A stretch of DNA of 29,983 nucleotides from a virus: positions 1-29,983 of the IMG/VR virus record IMGVR_UViG_3300032299_001134, one strand, 5' to 3'. Made by a program: the position numbers and the translations under genes. The notes beneath the pieces are model-generated. The model was not told the origin of the DNA. It did no database searches and saw only the letters and a list, made by a program, of their open reading frames with translations. Below, piece after piece: positions 22,126 through 29,983 of this stretch. Within the stretch, counting starts at the first letter, position 1. Each line of letters opens with the position of its first letter.

Positions 22126-22761
22126 TTATTGCGTTCTTGAATATACATACAACCCGTATGCTGGGGGAGTGTTAATGTGGGATTGACCACCACCGGCAGT
22201 TCCAGTGTTTATACCGTTAGCTCCTGGTAGTACTATGTCTTGCTGATCATACTTTCTATGAATTGGGTTGCGTTTTTGATAGATATTTATTGTATGATGA
22301 TGAGGAGGTATCTCTGGTAGAGTCAATGTATGGTAGTATTCACCTCTACTATCATTACCTGGACCGTAAACATTTGCGCCTGCAGGCATCCCCGCTTGTG
22401 CAGGTCCTGTACCTACACTAACTATAAATCTTCCTTGTGCTACCTGTTCCCATGTTGTGCCTGGATATCGCAAACCTGGATTAGTTGGATGACTGGAATA
22501 AATTGTCGATCCAATCGGGTATATTAAATCTATTATACCTTGCTTTGTTATAGACCAATCACTAACCTTTATTTCTTGACACTGTAGAGGTCCGCAAACC
22601 GTTACTCCATTACAAGCTCTACCTATCTTTATAGATGTTTTATTACCAATACCGTCAAACACATCTATCTGACCACTAGCAGGTAACTGCTCTCCACGAA
22701 AATGTAACATACCCTGATAAGTGTCACTAATATTTGAGTTTGTCAAGTCGGTTGTCGGCAT
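22126..22761 (-). CDS. short tail-fibre/gp12-type tip protein with HxH motif
   Basis: 211 residues. The core DLIYPIGSTIYSSHPTNPG, then TWEQVAQGRFIVSVGTG, followed by HTLTLPEIPPHHHTINIYQ and GGGQSHINTPPAYGLYVYSR, is the conserved phage tail tip module seen at the end of gp12-like fibres and phage baseplate spikes. The His pairs in such tips coordinate a metal (iron in T4-type tips). The N-terminus (MLHFRGEQLPASGQIDVFDG, then CNGVTVCGPLQCQEIKVSDW) is a small beta domain with three Cys. A late-type AATAAATA six bases before the ATG, with AAAGAG immediately before the start, gives this gene its own promoter. Confidence 0.75.
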   Translation of the reverse strand: MPTTDLTNSNISDTYQGMLHFRGEQLPASGQIDVFDGIGNKTSIKIGRACNGVTVCGPLQCQEIKVSDWSITKQGIIDLIYPIGSTIYSSHPTNPGLRYPGTTWEQVAQGRFIVSVGTGPAQAGMPAGANVYGPGNDSRGEYYHTLTLPEIPPHHHTINIYQKRNPIHRKYDQQDIVLPGANGINTGTAGGGQSHINTPPAYGLYVYSRTQ

Positions 22762-22767
22762 CTCTTT

Positions 22768-22775
22768 TATTTATT
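22768..22775 (-). promoter_or_regulatory. late-type promoter box AATAAATA
   Basis: Minus-strand box six bases before the ATG at 22761, in the 15-base gap after the stop of the propeller gene. The spacer AAAGAG may act as a weak Shine-Dalgarno sequence. Confidence 0.5.
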
Positions 22776-22776
22776 C

Positions 22777-24852
22777 TTAGTTATCTATTATCAATACATT
22801 ATCTAATTTAGAATTCTTATTAAATACACGCTTAATGTCAGATCCTAAATCCGGTTTAGTCAATTCAAGTAGCTTACGCTGAAGCTCTAACACATTTGAA
22901 AAGCTTCGATTAATAATTCCTATAATACCTTTTTCGTTTTCGTGTATGAAGTAATCCTCAGGCTCTAAAACATTAAATTCTGAAAAATCTAAATTATAAT
23001 TATAATCATCTAGCAAATATACATTCTTTTCATCGTATATACCGTTAAAACGACCTAATAAGTTATTTTTTAGTGCAAAAATATCTCTAGTTACTTTATA
23101 TATTTCCTTATTAATTGTAGACGCTTGAATATATTCCTCGTTCGAAACAGACATATCTACCTTACCGTATGACTCTAAGTTTGATGTTTTAAATACTCTT
23201 TTAAATGTATTTCTTTCATTAAAATAATATATTCTTCCCCCGGTAACCAAAAACATTTTATCATAACCCTCTTTAGTCTGAACCGCTCTCACATTTACAA
23301 AGGAAGTAGTAAACATAGATAGCATTTTAGCATCTATATCATTTACAACTTCTAGAGATGATCTTTCTATAACTTCTATGGTTCTGGATGTCTTATAAGT
23401 ATATCCAGGAATTAATACTGTCTCTCTTTTCTTTGCTCCCCAGAACCATTTTGACTCATTAATTTCAAACTCAATATGATTCCAGTAATTACTAGGGTTG
23501 TCCGTGCGACTGCTTTCAGGTACTGATACTTCCTCCTGTATAGTTACATACTTTTTAGTAGGTTCTGGTATTGTACTACCTTTACCTAAAAATAATTTAG
23601 AGTTTTGAAATCTACCTATTACTATATTAGGTCTAGAAATATGTAATTTATACACATGCTGATTAGTGCATAAGTAAAAGTAATCTGAGCTATTTTTTGT
23701 AAATTCTATATTCTTTACTACCTCAGCCGGAGTACTTTTACTTCTAGGTAGTAAAGATATACCTATATTTTTATACTCAGCTTGTTTTTTACCGCAGAGA
23801 ATATCATAAATGTAAAGATTTAAGGTATTATTAGTACCATAAGTAACTGCATATAGTAAATTATAGTGAGGGTTAATCTCGATGGCTGCTAAACGCTCCC
23901 TACGCAGAGGAAGCCCGTTTAATCTTCTAATAAAATTAAACTTTGTATCGAAGACTTTTAGCATGTAATTACCTGTATCGTGAACTACGATGTAATCGTC
24001 GTTAGAGGTAATTTCACTAGGATTCTTAAACTTAGATTTAATATCGTTTGAGCTCTCGCCTCCTAGTACCTCTATTAAATTGCGTCTATTTTTTAGTGCA
24101 GTATCTCTATTAAGATAGCCGCCTATCTCATACTTAACAATAGTACTTTCTTTATAATCAGTAATAAACACATAGTTTTTACTAATAGTAATTCCTCTCA
24201 AATCACCATACCTTAGTACATTTTGTTCATCCTCATAAAACGGCGATGAAACTACTACGTTCACCTCATCGTTATTACCTGTTATAGTAATAAAGTTAGT
24301 ATTAGTAACGCCAAATAAAACAAAGTAATCAGAATCGTCATCTCCAACTCCACATACATAAGACTTTAAACCAGATAAAGATTTAATATTAGGATCCTGA
24401 CTTTGATAAAACGGTATAGATGTACTAGTCTTGGTATCAACTCTCAATCTACCATTAAAATATTTACCATTATCGTGAGCATATCTAATAGTCTCAGCTT
24501 GTGGTAGGTCGTTGTTCGCCATGAACAAATTAGAAAAAACATACGTATTGTTATCGTGTAGATATGATAGTTTATCTTTCAGTAATCCATCATTAAGTAA
24601 ATCATTAGCCGCAAATAAAACATCGCTCTCATTATACGGTAGAGTTAAAGTATCGTTAATAGCTCTGGTTTTAAAGAAATCAGATATTAAAAATGTACCT
24701 TCAAAAGTCGGATATACCCCTAAAGTTTTATTGGTGTTGTAAACATACGGAACTCCTCCAGAAAGTTCAACAAATCCTGAATAATCACCTGACAGCGAAT
24801 AAAAAATACCCCTGTCAACGTACTGTAATCTATAAGAAGTGTAATCTATCAT
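22777..24852 (-). CDS. NHL/beta-propeller tail protein
   Basis: 691 residues. Residues about 180-400 carry NHL-type repeats: LRGITISKNYVFITDYKEST, then FKNPSEITSNDDYIVVHDTGNYMLKVFDTKF and AAIEINPHYNLLYAVTYG, the P-x-x-I/Y-x-V-x-D-T-x-N-x-x-x-x-V-F pattern of six-bladed propellers. The N-terminal 170 residues and the C-terminal part (from about 480) are beta-rich without recognised domain. No signal peptide, few Cys. It overlaps the LamG gene by four bases (ATGA on the minus strand), so the two are probably made in a fixed ratio. It may be a tail or baseplate-periphery protein; propellers in phages often bind partner proteins or glycans. Confidence 0.65.
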   Translation of the reverse strand: MIDYTSYRLQYVDRGIFYSLSGDYSGFVELSGGVPYVYNTNKTLGVYPTFEGTFLISDFFKTRAINDTLTLPYNESDVLFAANDLLNDGLLKDKLSYLHDNNTYVFSNLFMANNDLPQAETIRYAHDNGKYFNGRLRVDTKTSTSIPFYQSQDPNIKSLSGLKSYVCGVGDDDSDYFVLFGVTNTNFITITGNNDEVNVVVSSPFYEDEQNVLRYGDLRGITISKNYVFITDYKESTIVKYEIGGYLNRDTALKNRRNLIEVLGGESSNDIKSKFKNPSEITSNDDYIVVHDTGNYMLKVFDTKFNFIRRLNGLPLRRERLAAIEINPHYNLLYAVTYGTNNTLNLYIYDILCGKKQAEYKNIGISLLPRSKSTPAEVVKNIEFTKNSSDYFYLCTNQHVYKLHISRPNIVIGRFQNSKLFLGKGSTIPEPTKKYVTIQEEVSVPESSRTDNPSNYWNHIEFEINESKWFWGAKKRETVLIPGYTYKTSRTIEVIERSSLEVVNDIDAKMLSMFTTSFVNVRAVQTKEGYDKMFLVTGGRIYYFNERNTFKRVFKTSNLESYGKVDMSVSNEEYIQASTINKEIYKVTRDIFALKNNLLGRFNGIYDEKNVYLLDDYNYNLDFSEFNVLEPEDYFIHENEKGIIGIINRSFSNVLELQRKLLELTKPDLGSDIKRVFNKNSKLDNVLIIDN

Positions 24853-27800
24853 ATGAAGTCTAAAAATTGGATATCGTTTATACCTACACCAACTGGTAAC
24901 ATGCTTGCTGCATCTCTTAGAATTAGTGCCTTAATATTATTCTTTAAATCTTCGTTATTAATTCCTGCATTCTTAATATAAATGTTTATTTTCTTAGAAT
25001 TAGAGTTTATAGGACTAAACTTAAAATACCTTTCAATTTCCTCAATATTATTTCTCTGACCAGCAGGTATAGATAGTACTATTTCGTCGATATCCTTACC
25101 GAAAATATTAATCGCTAACACCTCCTCATCCGACAGTGGTCTATCATATATAAATAGATTTTTAAGAGTTAAATCCTTAGCAAAATAATATCCTGGTTGT
25201 TTTAAATATGATCCTAAATCCACACCGTTAAAGAATCCAGTTGCACCTACATAAAAGTCATCACTAAATATGTCCTGAATACCATATTTGCCTGTTGGAA
25301 CAGTTTCGTTTATAAACTTTTCACCGTCTACGAACAATGTAATATTACCCTGGGTAGAGTCAAACCTATAAGTAAAGGTGTGATAACCTCTATCAATGTT
25401 TGTATAATCGAAAGATATATCCTTATATATTATATCTTCTGTGGATAAGTAGTTAGTAAGAGTTAAGTTAAAATTAAGTTTGTTCTCTATAGGTAATTGC
25501 TTATAATAGTTAAAATTAGTAGCAACATATCTGTTAGGAGAGTTGGTAGTGTATTCTGTATACAATCCTGATAAACCAGTATTGACAATAATGTTAGATC
25601 CTATTTTGTAAAGATACACAGTGTTATTAGCATCCAAACCTGTAATAATATAATCTTCTTGCGCTGCTGAACTAAATCTTGTATACTCTCTAACTAAATC
25701 TACACCTACTCCTGTAAGAGAAAAAGTAGAAGAAGATAGTGATTGTGTATATAGCTGCTCTCTCTCCCTACTAAAGATTGAAAATTTATTCTTACCGTGT
25801 ATTAAAGCTACAGAATCTTCAGGTCCGACCACTATATCTTTTAATTGTCCAGAATCGCTTTCAATAAATGGAGTTATTTTATCAAGTCTAATATCATGCT
25901 TAATTAACTGCTGATTGTTAGATATATAATATATTGTATCTGGATCTATGTAATTAATTACATCAGCAGGTAAAAGATAAACCTCGTAGTTATACACCAC
26001 TATACCTTTAGGTATAAAATTTGGGTTATATTTATCGTAGCTCGTAAATCTCTTAGTAGGTAAGTCTGTTCTCGATAAGGTCTCCCGGTCTATTTTGATA
26101 CATTTACTATCTTTTAATAAAAAGTAAACACCGCTTTCATCAATATGATAATTAATGTATAAGGCTATTTCGTTTATTATTTCTAGCTTCTGCTTTATAC
26201 CAGCTACATTTAATTTATATACATATCCATCCTTACATATAACCAAGAAATCATCTAGACCTTTATATTTTATAATATCTTTTATATCTCTCTCAAAGTA
26301 TGTAGTGTACAGTAACTGCAAAAAAGTGTTGTAGCACTTTAGTTTATTATTTTGATATACGTATATAAATGGAGTTACTTGCTCATCGTTTATTACACCA
26401 AATCCCTTACTAGTTAAGTTACCTAAAAGTTGATAACCATAACTTTTACGAGGGTCGATATTTACCTCAAATGAAAGAGTAAACGAATTTTTATCATTTA
26501 TTGTATCAGATACAATAAACTTATTATATCTCTCACCATCATAGGTTATAGAATTAGAACTATATGGTTGTAAATTATTTTTAGTATCGTAATAGCCGTT
26601 AAATCCGCTCGCAATAGGCACCGAGGCGTTTACAATCTCTCCTATATCATCTACCCCTATTCTAGAATACTTATATAGAGTGTTAGGCATTAGAACCACA
26701 TCACTCTTTTTGTCGAAAAACGATTCAGATTTAAGTATCCCGATATTATTTGATACTATTCGATCTATTACGTTATCAAAAGTAATGTCAAATGCTGGAA
26801 TAGAGGACATTGCTTGTCTTCTTGTTATAGCGTCAGGGTAATAATATCTATCCACCCAAGTACCAGGTGAATCTAAACTTCCCGATAACCAAGTGCATAA
26901 ATATTTGCCGCTATCTACGCTTATAGGAGCAGATCTTACGTTGTAGAATTTATCGGATAGTCTAGGAGTCCTACCGGCAGTCGAGCCGTTATTAATAAAC
27001 TTAGTATCGTTTATGTTAATTTTTTCGTATGGATATAATGATGAAGGTGTTGTGAAGAAGGTATCCGATCCCGGAGATACTTTTATATCTTTATCATACC
27101 AAACATAAGTTAATGCAATATTATCATTTCCCTTCTCCTGGTTGTTACCTGTTTGAAGTGAGGTATAATCTCTAAACTCTACATCAGGAACATAAGGTGA
27201 TCCGTTAGTGGTGTTCGTACCTCTTTTTATGTAGTTTTTTTCTGATCTTTGATTGTTTAAAGTTAAGTAGTTTAAATCTATTCCATTAAAAGCTGTATTA
27301 TAATTAGCATGAAGCAAAAATTGATCTGACCTATCAAAGGTACTCTTAAGTTCATTGATAATTAAATCATTCTGTCTTTTAGGATCATAGCTTACCCATG
27401 ATGATTTGGTCTTAGGCTCAACGTATTTAAAATTATAATTTATTTTTATTAGGTTCTTTGAACTTCTGTATGTTGATCCTTGTTGAATAGGAACTAATCC
27501 TATATTATCGGATATAAGAGTTAGGATGAAGTTACCCTGAACTGTCTTTTTAAACAATTGTAGATACCCGTCACTATCTATAAGATATCTAAACATATCT
27601 TTACCTTCTGATGTATATGTATAATCTTCAGATTCTTTACTAATAAAGACTAGTTTAGTTCCATTTATATCACTACAAGCTAAGAAATAATCTCTTTTAC
27701 CGTTGTTGTGCTTAACTCTTAAAAACCTATCATCTAAAAACTCTAATTCAAAGTAGGTATTGTTTTTAATAGCTATCTGGCCACTTAATAGTGGAGCACA

Positions 27801-28145
27801 AGTAGTTACTCTTTTACTATCAGCGGTGGTTTGTTTATAAATGTATAGATATCTAGGTTGAGAATTTATATCTAGAGTATCAAATATTAGTTGCGTTGTT
27901 AATGTTTTGAGCTTAATGGCTTTGCTATTAACGTTAAAAATATCGTTAATAGTTTTTTTAGATGTTAAATATTGCGAAGTATAATTGTTTATAGTACTAT
28001 CTACAGTGCCGGAGAGAGCCTGTATTCTGGTAAAATTAAACCCCTGTTCATACCCAGTGCGATACTGCTTGTAGGTAAAAAACGGATCATAGTAACTAGC
28101 ACTTAATGTGTTAATAGCTGATACACTATTTATTTTTATATCCAT
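24849..28145 (-). CDS. very large tail/baseplate protein with LamG domain
   Basis: 1098 residues. Residues about 885-1015 form a LamG/concanavalin-like sandwich: LNFNLTLTNYLSTE, GYHTFTYRFDSTQGNITLFVDGEKF, FYVGATGFFNGVDLG, LKNLFIYDRPLSDEEVLAINIFG, the usual last strand and capping helix. The centre (about 540-840) looks propeller-like (DDFLVICKDGYVYKL, SGVYFLLKDSKCIKI). The N-terminal part has a possible trefoil-like repeat (YFELEFLDDRFLRV, DGYLQLFKK). The C-terminal end (IKNAGINNEDLKNNIKALILRDAASMLPVGVG, then INDIQFLDFI) resembles the end of baseplate wedge/J-type proteins. An exact TATAAATA lies nine bases before the ATG with AAGG in the leader. It is coupled to the NHL gene. Baseplate or tail position is inference. 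Confidence 0.65.
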   Translation of the reverse strand: MDIKINSVSAINTLSASYYDPFFTYKQYRTGYEQGFNFTRIQALSGTVDSTINNYTSQYLTSKKTINDIFNVNSKAIKLKTLTTQLIFDTLDINSQPRYLYIYKQTTADSKRVTTCAPLLSGQIAIKNNTYFELEFLDDRFLRVKHNNGKRDYFLACSDINGTKLVFISKESEDYTYTSEGKDMFRYLIDSDGYLQLFKKTVQGNFILTLISDNIGLVPIQQGSTYRSSKNLIKINYNFKYVEPKTKSSWVSYDPKRQNDLIINELKSTFDRSDQFLLHANYNTAFNGIDLNYLTLNNQRSEKNYIKRGTNTTNGSPYVPDVEFRDYTSLQTGNNQEKGNDNIALTYVWYDKDIKVSPGSDTFFTTPSSLYPYEKININDTKFINNGSTAGRTPRLSDKFYNVRSAPISVDSGKYLCTWLSGSLDSPGTWVDRYYYPDAITRRQAMSSIPAFDITFDNVIDRIVSNNIGILKSESFFDKKSDVVLMPNTLYKYSRIGVDDIGEIVNASVPIASGFNGYYDTKNNLQPYSSNSITYDGERYNKFIVSDTINDKNSFTLSFEVNIDPRKSYGYQLLGNLTSKGFGVINDEQVTPFIYVYQNNKLKCYNTFLQLLYTTYFERDIKDIIKYKGLDDFLVICKDGYVYKLNVAGIKQKLEIINEIALYINYHIDESGVYFLLKDSKCIKIDRETLSRTDLPTKRFTSYDKYNPNFIPKGIVVYNYEVYLLPADVINYIDPDTIYYISNNQQLIKHDIRLDKITPFIESDSGQLKDIVVGPEDSVALIHGKNKFSIFSREREQLYTQSLSSSTFSLTGVGVDLVREYTRFSSAAQEDYIITGLDANNTVYLYKIGSNIIVNTGLSGLYTEYTTNSPNRYVATNFNYYKQLPIENKLNFNLTLTNYLSTEDIIYKDISFDYTNIDRGYHTFTYRFDSTQGNITLFVDGEKFINETVPTGKYGIQDIFSDDFYVGATGFFNGVDLGSYLKQPGYYFAKDLTLKNLFIYDRPLSDEEVLAINIFGKDIDEIVLSIPAGQRNNIEEIERYFKFSPINSNSKKINIYIKNAGINNEDLKNNIKALILRDAASMLPVGVGINDIQFLDFI

Positions 28146-28154
28146 CCTTATATA

Positions 28155-28162
28155 TATTTATA
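28155..28162 (-). promoter_or_regulatory. T4-type late promoter TATAAATA for the LamG-gene operon
   Basis: Exact box on the minus strand nine bases before the ATG at 28145. The spacer ends in AAGG, so this is the only late start here with both an exact box and a recognisable ribosome binding site. Confidence 0.6.
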
Positions 28163-28185
28163 TGAGCAATATTCTTTACGTTTAA

Positions 28186-28218
28186 AATAAATAGCAATAC
28201 ATGAAGTTATAATAAATA
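28186..28218 (+). promoter_or_regulatory. tandem duplicated late-type box and start region
   Basis: AATAAATA occurs twice on the plus strand (28186-28193 and 28211-28218). The first is followed after GCAATAC by ATG (28201), which opens a three-codon ORF ending in TAA. The second is followed after ACAAT by the real ATG at 28224. The two units are near copies. Confidence 0.5.
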
Positions 28219-28223
28219 ACAAT

Positions 28224-29282
28224 ATGGCGAGCATACCGTTTAACGAAATTCCACTTATAAATCCAGCTAGTCTTGTAGGCCCTGAGACCTTCCCTATTGA
28301 GTCTGGAGGAATAACTTTTAGAACCTCACTTAAGGACATTCTGAGCATATCACAATCAATACCTGGTACCTCTATTAAAAGCTTAACTATAGACGCTACT
28401 CACCTAAAGCCAAACAGTGTTAATACTACCAATATAGTAGCTGGATCTATTAATACTTCACATATTCAAGGTAGATCCATAACAGGTCCTTTGGTTGCAC
28501 TTAAGACTCTATCTGCCGAACATATAGTGCCTGATGCTTCCTTTGTTTTAGATAAGGCAATCACTGCAAACAAATTAAGCGGTGTATCAAAAGTAAGATC
28601 TGGCGGTCTCGACCAACGTAACGGATTTCCAGAATCTGGTACAAGTGTATTATCTGCTATTACACAAAATTCTGCTCCTGTGTTTGGAGTAAGAGCATGG
28701 GGAATGTTAGAGTTTACCGATCCAACTAATGCTGGCACTCTAAAATATGTAGCTTCTATAAAATCAGGAGGCAATGTTAGTAAGGTACTTACGACGGGTT
28801 GGACAACAACAGGAGGCTGGAATGTAGTTAAAGTTAAGTTTGAGGTACCTATGCCTACAGAATATTATGCTGTAAACATTACCAGCGGACCTTTTCAAAA
28901 CGGAGATCATACTTATCAAGTCCTATATCAGGATAAAGAAGCCTTTTACTTCTTTAACTACGATGGTCCAGCTGCTAACAACACACTGCAAAAGATTACT
29001 ACAAATTCCTTCCCAGCAGGACTTTATGAAGGTGCACACGCTCCTTATTATTACAGCACAGGCTCTGCTCCGGTTGCAGCTCCAACTGCAACTTGGACGG
29101 CTGCTACAAACCAAACCACGCAAGGATGGCAGCAGCAAAGCGAACCATGGTATACAGCAGATAATATAAAAAGCGTTTACGGTTCTTTCAATAACATGGA
29201 TCTAGCAGGCGGTGTTGGTACAACTGCTCGACGTGTTACGAGAGCCAATTCATCGATTGTATACTTTACCGTTGTTTGTTAA
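28224..29282 (+). CDS. tail-fibre-like protein in reverse orientation to its neighbours
   Basis: 352 residues. The N-terminus (IPFNEIPLINPASLVGPETF) looks like an attachment segment. Residues about 50-125 show short repeats of the fibre shaft type (IDATHLKPNSVNTTNIV, INTSHIQGRSITGPLVAL, HIVPDASFVLDKAITANKL). The C-terminal half is beta-rich with Tyr, Gly, Trp and Asn (YYAVNITSGPFQNGDHTYQVLYQDKEAFYFFNYDG, WTTTGGWNVVKVKFEV), a likely globular tip, ending in a hydrophobic IVYFTVVC. It is the only plus-strand gene among minus-strand virion genes, has its own late-type boxes and converges with the next gene through overlapping stops. It is probably an accessory receptor-binding fibre, acquired or shuffled. 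Confidence 0.7.
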   Translation: MASIPFNEIPLINPASLVGPETFPIESGGITFRTSLKDILSISQSIPGTSIKSLTIDATHLKPNSVNTTNIVAGSINTSHIQGRSITGPLVALKTLSAEHIVPDASFVLDKAITANKLSGVSKVRSGGLDQRNGFPESGTSVLSAITQNSAPVFGVRAWGMLEFTDPTNAGTLKYVASIKSGGNVSKVLTTGWTTTGGWNVVKVKFEVPMPTEYYAVNITSGPFQNGDHTYQVLYQDKEAFYFFNYDGPAANNTLQKITTNSFPAGLYEGAHAPYYYSTGSAPVAAPTATWTAATNQTTQGWQQQSEPWYTADNIKSVYGSFNNMDLAGGVGTTARRVTRANSSIVYFTVVC

Positions 29283-29293
29283 ATATATTTAAC
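29278..29293. other. 16-bp palindrome over two convergent stops
   Basis: GTTAAATATATTTAAC is perfectly symmetric and holds the stop codons of both the plus-strand fibre gene and the minus-strand PKD-like gene. No T-run follows. It could aid termination or simply reflect A/T-rich stop regions. Confidence 0.3.
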
Positions 29294-29983
29294 GTTAGGG
29301 GTAATTAATATATCAGAAGAATACTCTATATCTACCCCCTCACAGGTAGCTAAATACGTAGTTACATTTACATAATCTATTACCGTTGGGTTATCAGGAT
29401 CTTCGTAGATGTAGACATAGTCTTGAGGCGGCTTGAGAGGCTCTATCTCATAACCAAAATCACTTCTTAGGGGTACACCCTCATCGCGCAGTGCTCCTAC
29501 AACTACAGCTTTATCTTTAAAGCTTTCAAGATTCAAAAACGTATCGTTTGTTTCTATAGGCTGTATTTGAGTGTCTAGTACTGATAATCTATCAACATCA
29601 TCATAGAAAGAGCCCCAATACACTATAATAGGCTGCTCGATATATATTAAGCTACCATCGTTATAGTAGAAAGTGAAAGATGCGGTGTACTTTAACGCGT
29701 ATGCTGTAGTGTCATTCGAGTAATCGTGAGAATAAATTAACAGCGCGCTACCCGCTACCTTGCCGTATAGAACCTCATTAAAGATAGATTGATTTTTATA
29801 ATTATAAAAAAGATCTCTTTTATAGGTTTCAACAGAGCTACCATCACCCCAATCAAGTTCTAAAAAATCAACTTTAAATTTAGCCTCACTAACCCCGGTT
29901 AGTACTATGTTTAAAGTACAAGCGCCCTTTATTAATAAAGGCGTAGCAGTTATTGTGGATCCACTAGGTAGATCGTTAATGTA
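29279..29983 (-). CDS. tail protein with PKD-like domain (5' end outside window)
   Basis: The frame is open from the TAA at 29279 to the window edge (no stop over 234 codons), so the start lies beyond 29983; an internal GTG at 29623 is not needed as start. The upstream part reads VDFLELDWGDGSSVETYKRD, with the WGDGS turn typical of PKD/Ig-like beta sandwiches. It is followed by a domain with SFTFYYNDGSLIYIEQP and, near the end, PPQDYVYIYEDPDNP. PKD modules are common in phage tail and fibre proteins, where they act as spacers or bind glycans. It converges with the fibre gene at 28224-29282. Virion location inferred from domain and neighbours. Confidence 0.65.
   Translation of the reverse strand, partial: YINDLPSGSTITATPLLIKGACTLNIVLTGVSEAKFKVDFLELDWGDGSSVETYKRDLFYNYKNQSIFNEVLYGKVAGSALLIYSHDYSNDTTAYALKYTASFTFYYNDGSLIYIEQPIIVYWGSFYDDVDRLSVLDTQIQPIETNDTFLNLESFKDKAVVVGALRDEGVPLRSDFGYEIEPLKPPQDYVYIYEDPDNPTVIDYVNVTTYLATCEGVDIEYSSDILITPNVKYI

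Noticed and set aside
25149-25156. Exact TATAAATA on the plus strand
   Set aside because: It lies inside the large minus-strand LamG gene and no plus-strand gene starts after it. It shows that the box alone can arise by chance in this AT-rich sequence.
28148-28348. 66-codon minus-strand frame with a hydrophobic segment, holin-like at first sight
   Set aside because: It overlaps the start of the plus-strand fibre gene and both promoter regions; the hydrophobic stretch is the complement of A/T-rich promoter sequence, so it is most likely a shadow frame.
28148-29293. Invertible segment carrying the reversed fibre gene
   Set aside because: The A/T-rich sequences at both ends (around 28150 and 29285) are only loosely similar and no recombinase gene or clear inverted repeat pair was found.
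1-29983. tRNA genes, CRISPR arrays, insertion sequences
   Set aside because: Gaps between genes are nearly all under 100 bases and no cloverleaf, spaced repeat array or transposase was seen by reading; no dedicated search could be run.

Overview
This is an AT-rich, almost fully coding segment of a T4-like myovirus, probably marine. It carries recognisable T4-type replication and recombination proteins (the C-terminal part of UvsX, gp41 helicase, a gp59-like loader, gp32 ssDNA-binding protein, gp45 clamp, a T4 RNase H-type 5' nuclease and gp61 primase). A long block of virion and tail-fibre genes lies on the opposite strand, and TATAAATA-type late promoters sit directly in front of several start codons. 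The host cannot be named. Most starts lack a Shine-Dalgarno sequence and have A/T-rich initiation regions, which points to a host that tolerates SD-independent initiation.

Layout. Positions 1-1288 (+): end of uvsX, then a QueC-family gene. Positions 1283-2803 (-): an isolated late gene whose N-terminus looks like a prohead targeting/cleavage signal. Positions 2822-4481 (+): a helix-hairpin-helix protein, a class II glutamine amidotransferase and a GT-A-type glycosyltransferase. Positions 4482-4575: a perfect 30-bp palindrome and a sigma70-like promoter. Positions 4576-12066 (+): the replication operon, with very tight or overlapping gene junctions. Positions 12063-12488 (-): a second small late gene with a prohead-type N-terminus. 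Positions 12522-13517 (+): three small unknown genes, one a membrane protein with a zinc ribbon. Positions 13514-28145 (-): tail-fibre, adhesin and baseplate-associated genes, including three collar-type proteins, two paralogues sharing an N-terminal domain, a lectin-like protein with a threonine linker, an NHL-propeller protein and a large LamG protein. Positions 28224-29282 (+): a fibre-like gene facing the other way. Positions 29279-29983 (-): a PKD-like tail protein cut by the window edge.

How the genes fit together. The plus-strand set makes a T4 replisome: helicase, loader, SSB, clamp, primase and primer-removal nuclease. The clamp loader (gp44/62) and polymerase are not in this window. 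The minus-strand set makes the host-recognition end of the tail. The most unusual point is the pairing of a QueC-like enzyme that has lost three of its four zinc cysteines with a stand-alone class II glutamine amidotransferase and a glycosyltransferase. Fused GAT-QueC proteins make archaeosine in Crenarchaeota and deoxyarchaeosine in some phage DNA, so this may be a split version of a 7-deazaguanine DNA-modification route. That is a hypothesis; no DNA transglycosylase (DpdA) is visible here.
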